A DNA stretch of 64,000 bases from Chamaecrista fasciculata (lineage: Eukaryota > Streptophyta > Magnoliopsida > Fabales > Fabaceae), in NCBI GenBank assembly GCA_003254925.1, contig QANZ01037782.1, positions 101,699-165,698 of the forward strand. The letters run 5' to 3'. This document shows positions 23,325-34,741 of the stretch, piece by piece. The translations under genes and the position numbers were made by a program. Under the pieces are notes generated by a model. The model saw only the letters and a list, made by a program, of their open reading frames with translations, was not told the DNA's origin and did no database searches. Every line of letters starts with the position of its first letter. Within the stretch, counting starts at the first letter, position 1.

Positions 23325-24578
23325 CTAGCGCTCTATCTGTATTGTTACATGGCTGATGTTATAAACCCTTCTGATATAGTCTATAACCTTGTCCAATACC
23401 ATGTCTGCATCGGCTTCTGGCCGGATTTTCACATGACAAGCCAGCAAGATCTTCCCAACTGTGATTGCCCATATATGGAGCTCATGAACAGCCACTACTT
23501 CATCCATGTCTAGAAGTCCACTTTCGAGCTTTGTTGCATCAATCTCACGCGGTGTGCTCTCCATCAGAACCTCGAGTATGTTTCGCAGCATATTGATAGT
23601 TGTCCCCAATACAATCACAGAAAAGATAAGAGTGCAAATAAGATCAACAATTTTCCACTCAGGCTTGTACCATATGACTGCTCCCCCAATCATTACTCCA
23701 ATGCTCTGGATGGAGTCCCCGAGTACATGGAGATAGGCACCCTGTACATTTATGTTCCATCGCTTCTTCTTTTCTGGTTTGCATTCTGATGCACCAAGAA
23801 GTGGTTCAGCAGCATGATTGTGGGCATGATGGTGCTTATTATCATCTTCATGAGAATGATGATGATGCTCATCTTTTGGATGTGTTTCATCATGGTCATG
23901 AGTATGATGGCGATTTTCATGACGATGATGATGGTGATCATGGTGAGTAGACACTTTAAACCCATGAGAATGGCCTAAACCATGATCATGGTCGTCATGT
24001 CCATGGCCATGATCATGTCCATGACCATGATCATGTCCCAATAACACGGCCATTATGATATTTACCACTAAACCAAATGCAGAAACCAGAAACATTAAAA
24101 AGCCATTCACCTCACGAGAACCATCAACAATTCTAGCAATAGCTTCATATACTAGAATTCCAGCGAGCAGCCATATTATTTGAATAGATACCAAAGCACC
24201 GAGAATTTCTATTCGAAAAAACCCATATGACTGACGAGGAGTAGCTTCCCATCCAGCAGCCCACAAAGAGAACAACGAGATGGCAAAGGCAGCAACGTCC
24301 GAAAGTAAATGAGCTGCATCAGTCAATATGGCGAGGCTGTTGGCTTTAATGCCACCAACTACCTCAACACTCATGAAAATCACACAAAGAACCACAGCCG
24401 TCAAAAGCTTTCGCATGGAAGTGGATCGTTCTTTGGAATCCTTAGAGATAGACTCAGCATCTGCAAAACCGCATGGTGCTTCCCCACAAATCTTCGTTCC
24501 TCCGTGATTTCTTCTTCCATCAGGAAAATCTCTATCGATTTCAATAATTTGAGCATTCTGAGAGCTTTGTGCTTCCAT
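23325..24578 (-). CDS. MTP1: Vacuolar zinc/proton antiporter, cation diffusion facilitator (MTP1 type)
   Basis: 417 residues in a single coding exon, close to Arabidopsis MTP1 (about 398). Loads Zn2+ into the vacuole in exchange for H+, giving zinc tolerance. The start at 24578 (MEAQSSQ) is the first ATG; the open frame upstream has no ATG, and an AG acceptor sits directly before the start. Six membrane segments are readable: about 57-77, 84-108, 124-148, 158-180, 281-303 and 311-330. Metal-site residues H90/D94 (helix 2, HLLSD) and H284/D288 (helix 5, HVLGD) are present. Between helices 4 and 5 a cytosolic loop (about 182-255) is packed with HDHGHGH and DHHHHRH runs, the histidine-rich sensor loop of MTP1. 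The C-terminal domain (about 340-417, [22 protein letters not shown]) is the usual CDF cytosolic fold. Confidence 0.95.
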   Translation of the reverse strand: MEAQSSQNAQIIEIDRDFPDGRRNHGGTKICGEAPCGFADAESISKDSKERSTSMRKLLTAVVLCVIFMSVEVVGGIKANSLAILTDAAHLLSDVAAFAISLFSLWAAGWEATPRQSYGFFRIEILGALVSIQIIWLLAGILVYEAIARIVDGSREVNGFLMFLVSAFGLVVNIIMAVLLGHDHGHGHDHGHGHDDHDHGLGHSHGFKVSTHHDHHHHRHENRHHTHDHDETHPKDEHHHHSHEDDNKHHHAHNHAAEPLLGASECKPEKKKRWNINVQGAYLHVLGDSIQSIGVMIGGAVIWYKPEWKIVDLICTLIFSVIVLGTTINMLRNILEVLMESTPREIDATKLESGLLDMDEVVAVHELHIWAITVGKILLACHVKIRPEADADMVLDKVIDYIRRVYNISHVTIQIER

Positions 24579-25692
24579 CTGAATCACAACAATGATGAAA
24601 ATGCCAATTGGTGAATATAAAAAACAGAAAGGAGAAAAAAGAAAACACTCCTTCAATCCTTAAACAAGAAAAATTGATTCCAAAATATGCTAATGGCTAA
24701 ACCTAAAGTTGAAAAGAAATATAGTAATTAAAAGGAATTTAGAAGCAGAATCAACATAATCCACTAATACAACTTGGATTAACATCATGTCCTAATAGCA
24801 TCAAAACTTTCAAAGAGTTATATTAGGAGAAACGCAGTGAGGATGAAAATTCAAAGTTTTCAGAGTCTATTTTTTTTAAAAAAATTACATGAATGAGGGG
24901 AGAAAACATAAGTTTCATCATCTAAACTCAATTAAAGCGCAAAACTGCATCATTATTCACAGAGACAAAAATGAAAGGAGGTAACACAACAAGCAAGATC
25001 ACCTTTAGTTCAGGCATATATCGACTGGTATTAATAATTAATGAGATTCAACGAACTTTAACATTTACTGGATAAACAGAAATCCAAATAAAGTTTTCAA
25101 ATTAACAGAAAAAATTTCTAACTAAAAAAGAGTCATGTGTATAGCAGATAAATATTTGCTCAGAGGACTTATAGAGATTATTTCCACATTTCAATCACAA
25201 TTTTGGCAGAAACTATCATGTCACAAAAGTTTGATTCAACATAGTCAGAAGCATAAACAACAGACAATAAGGTAAATCCATCAAGGACAGACTTCATAAA
25301 CTCATCAAATAAAGAACGGTCCAATCAAAAACAGATTTACCAACAAAACAAATTCGACCGCTCGTACATGATAGGAACACTGATAGTTTCTTTTTTAAAA
25401 AAAAAACCTAAATCGAAATACTAAAACTTCTGATGAGAACTTATTCAAGCTAGTAGGCAATGATTTGTTTTACAATCTCCCAGCACCGATTACAGATTAT
25501 AGGTCTAAAAGATGCTCCTAAATGAAAACAGACAATTGCCGATAGAAACAGACATATCGAAACGCATTCAATAGATTAGGTAAACTAGATTCATATGCAG
25601 CCACAATGATCTTGAATCTTGATGAAGTATATACACAGAAAATCGCAACAAAAACAAAATAAACAAAACAAGAACTGGATAATCAATCTTAC
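24579..25692 (-). other. Probable intron in the 5' leader of MTP1
   Basis: A donor GTAAGA begins at 25692 on the minus strand and the acceptor ...GATTCAG ends at 24579, right against the start codon. The 1.1-kb interval contains no coding frame. This is inferred from the splice sites only. Confidence 0.55.
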
Positions 25693-25939
25693 GGTGCTAG
25701 TATGCTACACAGTTAAACTTTGAGCTCGAGCTAGCAATTTCAACCAAGGACCACCTTGTGCTCAAGCATTTTCTGTGATGCCGAGAATGAGAAAGGAAGA
25801 AAGAAATCTAACAACCGACATATTTGGCATAAAGGAAGATAACTTTTCCGAAAGAAAGGGAAAAAAAAAAAAAAGGCGAAACGGAATGAAGAAAAAGGCA
25901 AAGTGAAATGCAGAGAGTTTCACAGAGACTCCTGCGGCG

Positions 25940-25946
25940 TATATAT
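25940..25946 (-). promoter_or_regulatory. Probable TATA box of MTP1
   Basis: The minus strand reads CCATATATAC here, about 250 bp upstream of the inferred leader donor, with a purine/pyrimidine-rich leader following. Confidence 0.45.
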
Positions 25947-26424
25947 GGAATTGTGAAGTGAAGAGAAGAAAGACGAGTGTGGTTGGATGCTAGAATAATG
26001 TAATCCGGAGACGGAGAGAGTCAAGTTACGAATATAACCCTATAAAGGAAATATATCAATCTCAGACACACCAAAGCTTTTTCACTTTTACTTTTTTTTT
26101 TATTATTATTTATTTCCAATTTCCAATTTGTGATTCAGTTAACATTTAACACTATCTATGAGAATCCAGGCCCCAAAACAAAAAATATTATTCCCAAGCG
26201 AATAATTTAAATTTTTCTTTAACAATTTTCATTATAGGGATTGAATTTAAATATTTTCATTTAATATATAACTCGTCAACTATTATATCAAATTATATTA
26301 TTTGTTCTGTACAAATTAAACTTGAGTCATATCATCTACATTCTAAATCAACCGGTACACTAAATTATTATTTTTTATGAGAAGGTTTTTTATTTTTTTA
26401 TTCATAAGGAGAATTTTTTTTCAT

Positions 26425-26612
26425 TTATAAAGTTTATGTGAGTTGGGTCCGGGGACTCATCAAAGTCAGAGTATGTTTTCAGGCTCTATGAGTGTTTACT
26501 GAAGTACTTACGAATCGTCTAACAACAAAACTCTTACATCGACACCAGAAATTGAACTTGTAATCTTATAGATTATGAGTTAGTACCTTACTAATTTGAC
26601 CAACTGGCTCGG
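26425..26612 (-). mobile_element. tRNA-derived SINE, family S3 copy 1
   Basis: On the minus strand it begins GAGCCAGTTGGTCAAATTAG and has a B-box-like AAGTTCAATTTC ~45 bp later. The body 'agacgattcgtaa...ctcatagagcctgaa' is shared with 28178-28312. Confidence 0.65.
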
Positions 26613-26885
26613 AACGAAAATTTTTGGTGAGTTAATTCTTAGACGCTCACAATAAGCAATGGAGCAAGACATATCACTGACTATTTGAAGAGATCTTTAT
26701 TGATCGTTCATTAATTAATGAATTAAAGTTCTTCATATTAATAATAAGATTCGAATTCACAAATTTACGAAAAAAAAAACTAGCTTAGTTTTTTTTTTTT
26801 GCCAGAATTCTCAAAGAGTAAGAGATTGAAAATTAAATCATGCCTATCTTTCATTTTAGCTTATTTCGTAAATATAGGAGGATTG

Positions 26886-27820
26886 AGCCCGTTTAGATAA
26901 ATTTGTTAAAAAAAGATTTTATTTATCAATTTTTTAAAAAATATCTTTTGACTAAAGCACTGTTATTTTTGTGTTTGGCAAAAGATCTTTTGATGCCCTT
27001 AATGTTTGGGGTCACTTTCAGTTATACTCCTAACGTTTGTTAGGTGTCAGTTATGCCCCTAATGTGAAACTTTGATGTCAATTATACCATAAAGTTTGAC
27101 TCCGTTAATTATGTGGATAGAAAATACTGACGTGTCAATTTTTTTGCTTATGTGTCATTTTTTTTTTAATTGAACACGTGCCACATGACTGGTTAAATAA
27201 AACATGGTCGAAGTCCTATTTTAGTCCCTCAGTTATGCTCAATGTTCCAAATTGGTCCCTCAGTTATTTTTCGTTCCATATTGGTCTCTCAGTTTTTCAA
27301 AACTTGGTAAAGTTGGTCCCTCAAAAGTTTTAAATTTTTACATTAAGGTCATTTTTCTTATATAATAGGATCAAAACATAAGACCAAAAAATAAATTAAG
27401 ATTATAATTGAATTTAAACAACAATAACTTCTCTCTCTCTAGGGTATAATTGACACCAATGTTTCACATTGGGGGCATAACTGACACAAAACAAACGTTA
27501 GGGGCATAACTGAAACTGACCCTAAACGTTAGGGGCACCAAAAGGTCTATTGCCTTTATGATTTAAAGTTGTTTGGATACAAGATGATAAAAACACTTTT
27601 ACTTAATAAAATTGACAAAAACAACAGTTTTTATAAGTGTTTCGAGTGGAAATTACAAAATTGAACTTCTTAAAAAAATTTTATTTTAACCTTTTTTTGA
27701 ACTTCTTTTGTTAAAAAATTGATCCAAACAAGATTTAATATTTATAAAATATCTTTTTCTAATTAAAATGGTGCTTTCTAGATTTTTAAAAAAAAAAAAG
27801 TCCATCTAAACGAACTCTTT
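26886..27820. mobile_element. DNA element with GTTTAGAT termini, host of a nested MITE
   Basis: GAGCCCGTTTAGATAAATTTG at the left is mirrored by GTCCATCTAAACGAACTC at the right end, next to an N at 27821. The second element at 26977-27554 lies inside it. The remaining halves are AT-rich inverted sequence with 'gttaaaaaaa' words. Confidence 0.6.
26977..27554. mobile_element. Mutator-like foldback MITE ('aacgttaggggcat' family)
   Basis: The ends GGCAAAAGATCTTTTGATGC and (reverse) GGCAATAGACCTTTTGGTGC, and arms with 'cagttatgcccctaa' and its mirror. The 9-bp flanks TTTGTGTTT and TTTATGATT agree at seven positions. The same terminal family as the gene-carrying element at 33972-35834. Confidence 0.8.
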
Positions 27821-28177
27821 NATGGTAAAAGGAAACAGGAGATAAGGAGTTTCTTTTTTTAAAAAAAAGGGTCATGTGGAAAGGATTTATAAAGTAAGTT
27901 TGTCATGTTACGTTACGCATCGTGATGGGTTTACCAATGCTAGCCAATTTATTTAGACCAAAAAAAAGAAAAAAGCCAATTGATGAATGCTGGAATTCCA
28001 ATTGGCAATTGGTAAGTGAACTGTTAAAGATACACGGCAAGATCCATGATTGCCCGGATTAGGTAAGGAATAATATAACTTTTTTTCCCATTCTTTGCTA
28101 TTTATTACATTCTGAAAACAAATTAAATACAAAAGATTTTTTTATCTCATTACTTTATTTTTTTAAAATCAAAATAT
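27821..28177. other. Intergenic, starts at a single N
   Basis: N at 27821, then AT-rich sequence with no gene seen. Confidence 0.45.
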
Positions 28178-28312
28178 CCCTTCAAGCTCTATGAGCGTTG
28201 ACAGAGGTATTTAAAAATCGTCTATTAATAAGACCTTCACATCAATAACGAGATTCGAACTCATGACTTTGTAGATTATGAGTTTACTCCTGATCAATTG
28301 AGACAACCTTTA
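28178..28312 (-). mobile_element. tRNA-derived SINE, family S3 copy 2
   Basis: The minus strand contains a clear B-box-like GAGTTCGAATCTCG and the body 'agacgatttttaaatacctc...ctcatagagcttgaa', matching 26425-26612. Confidence 0.65.
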
Positions 28313-29009
28313 TTGGTAATAATTAATTCTTTCATCACGAGTTGTTTATTCAAGAAAGTGGGCTACAAAATATTTTAGGCAATGCTATGGAAATATGCAA
28401 TTTTTGAGCTATCCAATTCACCGGTCTATCTCTCTCCTCTATTGTTACTTTTTTTTTTCTGTTTTTATTTTATTATTATTTTTACTTAAAAATTTGTGAG
28501 AGGAAAAGCTAATTTGCTTGGGCACCAACACTTTTTCCATCAAATCCCAAATATTTTTCATATCTAAATTGCACATACACCTTTGAATTTTAAATTAGGT
28601 AAATATAATGAGATAATGGGTCAAGTCTAAGTTTGATTTGGGTGGATTTTTAAGATTTTAGTAAAATTATTCAAATATCCTTGTTAAAATAAGTTTAGGT
28701 GACACTTAACTGTGAAATCAAACAGTAATGTAAAAAAGGGTACCAATTGCTCACAAATAAAAATTTAAGGGTTATATTTACACAATTTCAAAACTTATGG
28801 GTATTATGTGCACTTGATCTAAAATTTAAGGAGAACCTGTACAATTTAATCTTATTTTCTTTGTCTAAGACAAAATATCTACTTTTGAAAAGTAATTAAT
28901 TCTTTCATTAGAGGTCTTAAGACACTTGAATACATGATATTTTTCATACTTTAAAAATAAAATTCGAACCATCCACTTGAAATTAAGTAAGAAACTACTA
29001 AACCACATG
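28313..29009. other. Intergenic, no gene seen
   Basis: AT-rich. No credible coding frame or element ends. Confidence 0.45.
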
Positions 29010-29160
29010 TAGGGGTGTTCAAAACCGAACTAAACTGATCGACCGAACCAAACCAAACCGAATCGAAGGTGAAACCGAACCAAACCGATAGATGAGCGGT
29101 TTGGTTTGGTTTGAACGTCGCACAAACCGCCAAATCGCTAAAACTCTTATTTACTTATAT
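29010..29160. mobile_element. hAT-type MITE, left part
   Basis: TAGGGGTGTTCAAAACCGAAC is the common left end of a plant hAT MITE group, followed by repeated 'aaccaaaccga' words and their mirror 'ggtttggtttg'. The right end is not recognised and may lie in the following gap. Confidence 0.55.
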
Positions 29161-29303
29161 ATATACACATACCACATATTTTCATTAGGTAACTCATACT
29201 TTATTTTTTTCTTGGCCTTGTCATACTCTATTACTCATACATACAATATTCAACATTGAAAATATATTTACATGTTTGAAAATATTTGCACCTTCATATA
29301 AAT

Positions 29304-29927
29304 NNNNNNNNNNNNNNNNNNNNNNNNNNNNNNNNNNNNNNNNNNNNNNNNNNNNNNNNNNNNNNNNNNNNNNNNNNNNNNNNNNNNNNNNNNNNNNNNN
29401 NNNNNNNNNNNNNNNNNNNNNNNNNNNNNNNNNNNNNNNNNNNNNNNNNNNNNNNNNNNNNNNNNNNNNNNNNNNNNNNNNNNNNNNNNNNNNNNNNNNN
29501 NNNNNNNNNNNNNNNNNNNNNNNNNNNNNNNNNNNNNNNNNNNNNNNNNNNNNNNNNNNNNNNNNNNNNNNNNNNNNNNNNNNNNNNNNNNNNNNNNNNN
29601 NNNNNNNNNNNNNNNNNNNNNNNNNNNNNNNNNNNNNNNNNNNNNNNNNNNNNNNNNNNNNNNNNNNNNNNNNNNNNNNNNNNNNNNNNNNNNNNNNNNN
29701 NNNNNNNNNNNNNNNNNNNNNNNNNNNNNNNNNNNNNNNNNNNNNNNNNNNNNNNNNNNNNNNNNNNNNNNNNNNNNNNNNNNNNNNNNNNNNNNNNNNN
29801 NNNNNNNNNNNNNNNNNNNNNNNNNNNNNNNNNNNNNNNNNNNNNNNNNNNNNNNNNNNNNNNNNNNNNNNNNNNNNNNNNNNNNNNNNNNNNNNNNNNN
29901 NNNNNNNNNNNNNNNNNNNNNNNNNNN
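29304..29927. other. Assembly gap (624 N)
   Basis: A run of N. Open frames drawn through it are meaningless. Confidence 1.
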
Positions 29928-30453
29928 ATATATATATAACTATTATTTCATGGATAGTAAATGTTCCCATAAAATTTTGTAAGAAATGGTTAAAAACAAT
30001 ACCGACTGTTACAAAGATAATAAAATTATTAATTAGATTTATTTATTTATTTTTAAATAAAAGTGAGGGATGAAGATCTTATAAGTAAACAAACTACCTA
30101 CGTTATTTTTATAATATTTTTAAACAAAATTGTTATATATCAACTGTCAACAGATGTATATAGAAAAACGAAGGACATTTACGTAATATTCGTCAAATAA
30201 AGGCTACGAGATAGATGGATAATCTCTATCCATATTTCGAATTCTGTCGTCACAGGTATAAATTTCCATGCAGGATTTTCCAAATGGCGTGATCTCCAAA
30301 TAAAGACCATACTTTATTATTTTATCAATATGAAAATTGCTGTGCGCATAACATATGTAGTATGGTGTATGTCGTTCAGGCCAATAGTAATTCGTCGTCT
30401 CGTCAGTTATCTCTTCATTTCGTTCTCATTGTATTCCCTCTTATCATTTTTAA
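29928..30453. other. Intergenic, no gene seen
   Basis: AT-rich sequence between the gap and the gene-carrying element. Confidence 0.45.
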
Positions 30454-31508
30454 GGGTAAATTACACAAAAGGGCCTTGTGGTTTGACCCATTTTCAGATA
30501 GGGTCCATGTGGTTTAAAAAGTGTCAAATTGGGGGTATGTGGTTTCCTCCATTAGCAAATAGGGTCCCAGGTGGTTTTTTCCATCCAAATTAACGGAGTT
30601 AGGTTAGAATAAATTTTAAAGTGGACTGTTTTGTAATTTGAGCGTTTTTTTATTAAAACAAACTAAAAAAGAGGACTATTTTGCAATTTGAACCAAATCA
30701 CTTCCTTCTTCCCTTTTTTCTCCTTGTCTCTTCCTTCTTCCCCGCTCATCCACACTGAATCCACAAGAAACCATGATTCCACCACATGCTAAATGAATCC
30801 AAGGGCTAGTAGAACACAATACGCCATAAATGCTTAGGAAAGATAGGAATGCCATGAAACAGAGAGAGAAGAAGACGCTGTGACCTTTGATTTGGTACAA
30901 ACCCATCTTGGTGAAGTCGGCGATGAGATTCCGACAGTCTTTGGGGACGTCGGAGACGAAGTAGTCTTGGAAGTAAAATCCGGTGAAGAGGGCGTCGAGG
31001 CGTTTCCATGCGGCGGCGGGATGGAAGGCGACGAAGGCGTCGGTGACATCTTGGCCAGCGAGATTGAGAAGGGGAAGCTCGCCGTCGGGATGGTGGTTAG
31101 CCCAATCGGAGATGTTGTAAATCTTGCCCTGAATGGAAATCCGTAGAACTCTGGGTTTGTTGGTTGCGGAGTTGTTGCTTCGAAATGTACTTCTGGGTCG
31201 AAATGCGGGAGGAGGGTAGCGGGGAAGAAGAAAGAGAGAAGGGGAAAAGGGAAGAAGGGAGTGATTTGGTTTAAATTGCAAAATAGTCCTCTTTTTTAGT
31301 TTGTTTTAATAAAAAAATGATCAAATTACAAAACAGTCCACTTTGAAATGTATTTTAACCTAACTCTGTTAATTTGGATGGAAAAAACCACCTGGGACCC
31401 TATTTGCTAACGGAGGAAACCACATACCCCCAATTTGACACTTTTTAAACCACAGGGACCCTATCTGAAAATGGGCCAAACCACAAGGTCCTTTTGTGTA
31501 ATTTACCC
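30454..31508. mobile_element. Pack-MULE-like element carrying a sphingolipid desaturase fragment
   Basis: Inverted ends of ~265 bp: GGGTAAATTACACAAAAGGG at the left and its mirror at the right, with 'tgtggttt' and 'aaccacat' blocks and 'accaaatcact.ccttcttccc' at the inner edges of both arms. Between them is gene-derived sequence (about 30715-31245) of higher GC. No 9-bp duplication could be matched (CATTTTTAA against ATATAAAAA), so the mechanism is inferred from layout. The termini belong to the same family as 15189-15582. Confidence 0.8.
30715..31245 (-). pseudogene. Captured sphingolipid delta-8 desaturase fragment (cytochrome b5 domain)
   Basis: The minus strand encodes RVLRISIQGKIYNISDWANHH, then PDGELPLLNLAGQDVTDAFV and AFHPAAAWKRLDALFTGFYF. 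This is the N-terminal cytochrome b5 domain and first membrane segment of plant SLD enzymes, which desaturate the long-chain base at the ER. The two haem-ligand histidines (in HPDG and in AFHP) remain, though the usual HPGG reads HPDG. The His-box desaturase core is absent. The open frame continues from one inverted arm to the other (31281-30676, 201 codons) but has no ATG before codon 126; it opens with TTG. I call it a captured fragment without evidence of translation. Confidence 0.85.
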
Positions 31509-32199
31509 ATATAAAAACGTACTATTGACAAACGATTAATCCAGTGGGTCGCTATGTGACAAGACATCACATGATACAGTTTTGCTCTCATCAATATATA
31601 GTTTGGCGAGTAATTGCGTTACTAATTATATGACAATAGACATTAGCTACTTAATTATGATCTTTTGTAAGAAAGGAGAAAACAAATTATGTCAACTTTG
31701 GCCTTTTTAGGCTAAACTGACTCTTGTGACAGCCTTATCACGTGCAAAGAGGAAGAAAGGAAACAAAAAAAGTGATGATCTTATATAAATAAGGATTTAT
31801 CTAAAGTGTGTTTTAGGGCATATTTTAAGGTTTCTTCTGATTGGTTAGTAGAGCATTTCATATCTTAAAATTTACGAAAATTCATTTAAAAGAATTTTTA
31901 ATATTTAAAAATTCATTTGACCAATCAAAATAAATCTTAACATGTGCCCTAAGAGCATATGTTAGAAGGACCTACAAATAAAGGGCATTACTTATAAAAA
32001 CACAATAGCTCAATCATTGTATTTTTTACACGGTTGATTGGTTGATGTATGGGACAGATTTCTCTTTTTTTCTTCATTCATTTTTTTAAAAAAAATTAAT
32101 AGAGAGAAATGAAATAAATTTAATTAATATTTTTGTAGTAGCTAGCACCCATTATATTATACTACAAAAATATTTTCTTCATTCAGGGACCAAATTTTT
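31509..32199. other. Intergenic, no gene seen
   Basis: AT-rich. A short inverted repeat 'ttttaaatattaaaaattc' near 31900. Confidence 0.45.
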
Positions 32200-33216
32200 G
32201 TGTAAATGACCAGAGTAGCACATTTATACAAAATGGTCCCCGAATTATATATTTCTGTTGATTTGTTTGTACTAATAAGTCCCTGAATAATATTGACAGA
32301 AAAAAGTATTGAAATGTAGCTGGACAAATAGGTCCTCGTAAAAACTTATTTAGTTATTTTCGTTGTACAAATTGGTCCTTGAAAATTAATTATTTCGAAA
32401 ATTGATGGACAAGGTGTGCCCTATATGTGACGTCCACCCAATCTCAGAAACACAGAGCAATGGAGATGAAGAAGATGATCAAAAGCGACGGCTTGCTTCA
32501 CGAACGGCGACGGCACGGCTTGCTTCACGAACAACGACGGCTTGCTTCACGAACGACGACGACTTGCTTCACGAACAGCGTCGGCTTGGGTTCGATGGGT
32601 TTAGGGTCTGATGGGTTTGATGGATTGGGTTTCGATGGACTAGGTTTGTTTGGGTTGAACAGTTTCGAGGTCGATTGGTTGGGTGTGGGTGTGAACGGTT
32701 CGCCTGTGGGTTCGATGGGTTCGAGCCACGGTGAGAATGGTTTGGGTGTGGGGTTCGATGGGTTCGATGCTGACGGTTTGGGTGTGGGGTTCGAATGGTC
32801 TAGGGTTTCATGGGTAAGATGGTGGTGTGAAGGTGCTTGGGGCTAAGTGTTTTGGGAGGTATAAAATTCGAATGGTTGAGTTGATGGTGAAGGGACTAAA
32901 TGGTCAGAAAGATAAACGTGCGTTTTGACATTAAGAGGGGTTCTTTTTTTTGGGTTCAAATGCTGAGTTGATGTAAAATTTATGATGTGGCACACTATTT
33001 CTTTTTTTTTTTTCATTTAGGTGTGCTGACGTGGCAATTAACGTGCCACGTCAGCACTTAACGGTCCACATCAGCTTTTTTGGACGGGTTGGCTAACGGA
33101 GGGACCAACGTGCAACGAGTCAGCATAATTCGAGGACCTGGTTGTACAATTTTGATAAATCGAGGACCAATTCGTGGGAGCTTGTATAATTCGGGGACCA
33201 AATTGTTAGTTTACAC
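32200..33216. mobile_element. Mutator-like element with a GC-rich, internally repeated core
   Basis: The right end reads (reverse strand) GTGTAAACTAACAATTTGGT followed by 'ccccgaattata'. The left arm has the same 'ggtccccgaattata' after GTGTAAATGAC with an extra stretch. The arms are imperfect and no 9-bp duplication was found. The core (about 32440-32850) differs in composition from the arms. Confidence 0.6.
32460..32846 (+). CDS. Hypothetical glycine-rich open frame inside a DNA element
   Basis: 128 codons from ATG at 32460 (MEMKKMIKSDGLLHERRRHG). The N-terminal third is made from four tandem copies of a ~23-bp word (CTTGCTTCACGAACGGCGAC and variants, 32493-32585) and the rest from repeated GGGTTCGATGG-like words, giving GLGSDGFDGLGFDGLGLFGL. 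No known domain. The frame probably exists because the repeats lack stops. I would not call it a gene without expression data. Confidence 0.25.
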   Translation: MEMKKMIKSDGLLHERRRHGLLHEQRRLASRTTTTCFTNSVGLGSMGLGSDGFDGLGFDGLGLFGLNSFEVDWLGVGVNGSPVGSMGSSHGENGLGVGFDGFDADGLGVGFEWSRVSWVRWWCEGAWG

Positions 33217-33962
33217 ATATATATATATATATATATATATAGGTCCACGGATCTTTACCAATCAGGTCCAATTGTGATGCTTTTTCCGAGGCCAAGCTTA
33301 AATAACATCTCTTTCATAGCAAAAACTTCTACATCACCAACCTCATCAAATATGCTCATATTTCCACCTCATGTTATATAGAACCGAATTCTCTAAATTA
33401 AAAATATAATATAAAAAAAAATAGAATATATTAACAGGTTATTATAGAAATATGTCAAATCTTTACTTATTAACTCGTATTTTGTAATTATTTTACCCCA
33501 TTTCTTTTTTTAATAAAGAATTGGTAAATTCTCAATTCTAATATCAAGCCACGGTCCCCGCCTATCTATTAATATAATTAAGCCAGAGTTTCACTAGTAT
33601 TATAATTATAAGAAGTAATTCATTGCTAACACATTTTAAAGAGAATAATTTTTTGATTTTATTTCTTTTTACATGTTTCTTACACAATACATAAAAATTA
33701 GTCTAACATTATCATAGAAGTTTAGATATGATTTTTTTTTATCATAAGAAGTTTAGATATGATTTGATTATAATTAGGCTTGCATGCTAAAATGATTTAT
33801 TAATTATTTACATGTGGCTCATGCTAATCTAAATTAAAGGAGCTTCTTTAATTACATTATATATTAGAAGGTCACCGTAAAATAATTAAGATCCAGATCT
33901 TGTAATAAAAAAATAAACTACAAGATAGATTAGATTGTAAGATCTAATCAATCATTATATGA
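33217..33962. other. Intergenic, no gene seen
   Basis: Starts with a (TA)n run (33218-33240). Otherwise AT-rich. Confidence 0.45.
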
Positions 33963-34741
33963 TATATTTAAGGCAAAACACCCTTTCATGCCCCTAACGT
34001 TTGCAGTTATTTTCAGTTATGCCCTTAACTTTTCATTTTGTTCAGACATGCCTTCAATGTGCAACCAACATTTTAATTATGCACTCAATTTTGACTCAAT
34101 GCACATGTGGCAATTTTTTTTGCTTATGTGTCATTTTTTTTGTTTGACTTGATTACGTGGCATCATGACTGGGCATTCTTATTTTTTTTCCACCTTGGCA
34201 TGATGATTGGATTTACATTTTTGAACATAAAAATTGAGTAAACTAGTAAATCAATCCCTGAATTTACATTTTTCATCATCTTCATTCATTTTAGTCCCAA
34301 ATTCTCAAAATAAAATTGTAAAGTGTCCCAAAACACTTCCAAACATTTCAATTTAGTCCTTAAAAGTATTAAAAACCCTAAACTCTAAAATTCTAAACCC
34401 TAAAACCCTAACCCCTAAACCCCTAAAAAACCACTCTCTTGCAATTTGGTCCCTAGGTCCTCAAATTTATTAAATCAGAATTAAAAAAAAAATTGGTCTC
34501 TAAATCCTAATTTCATTATCATCTTCATCTTCTTCATCATCATCATCATCTTCTTCGTCACCTTCATCATCTTCATCATCTTTGTAATTTGAACAAACAC
34601 ATGACCCTCCTCAAATTACATAATTCTTCAATGACACAACAACACCCATACCATAATAAAATAACTTAATTACTTGTAATTTGTAAATGGTAATTTGGTA
34701 GTAATAATCAACAATGTCCTTCAATTCCTTGACCTCAATTT

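Noticed and set aside
29221-30073. Three open frames of 217-265 codons
   Set aside because: They run through 624 N; almost all residues are unknown.
34373-34430. Interstitial telomere
   Set aside because: CCCTAAA-like words are few, degenerate and mirrored in the other arm of the element, so they belong to the transposon.
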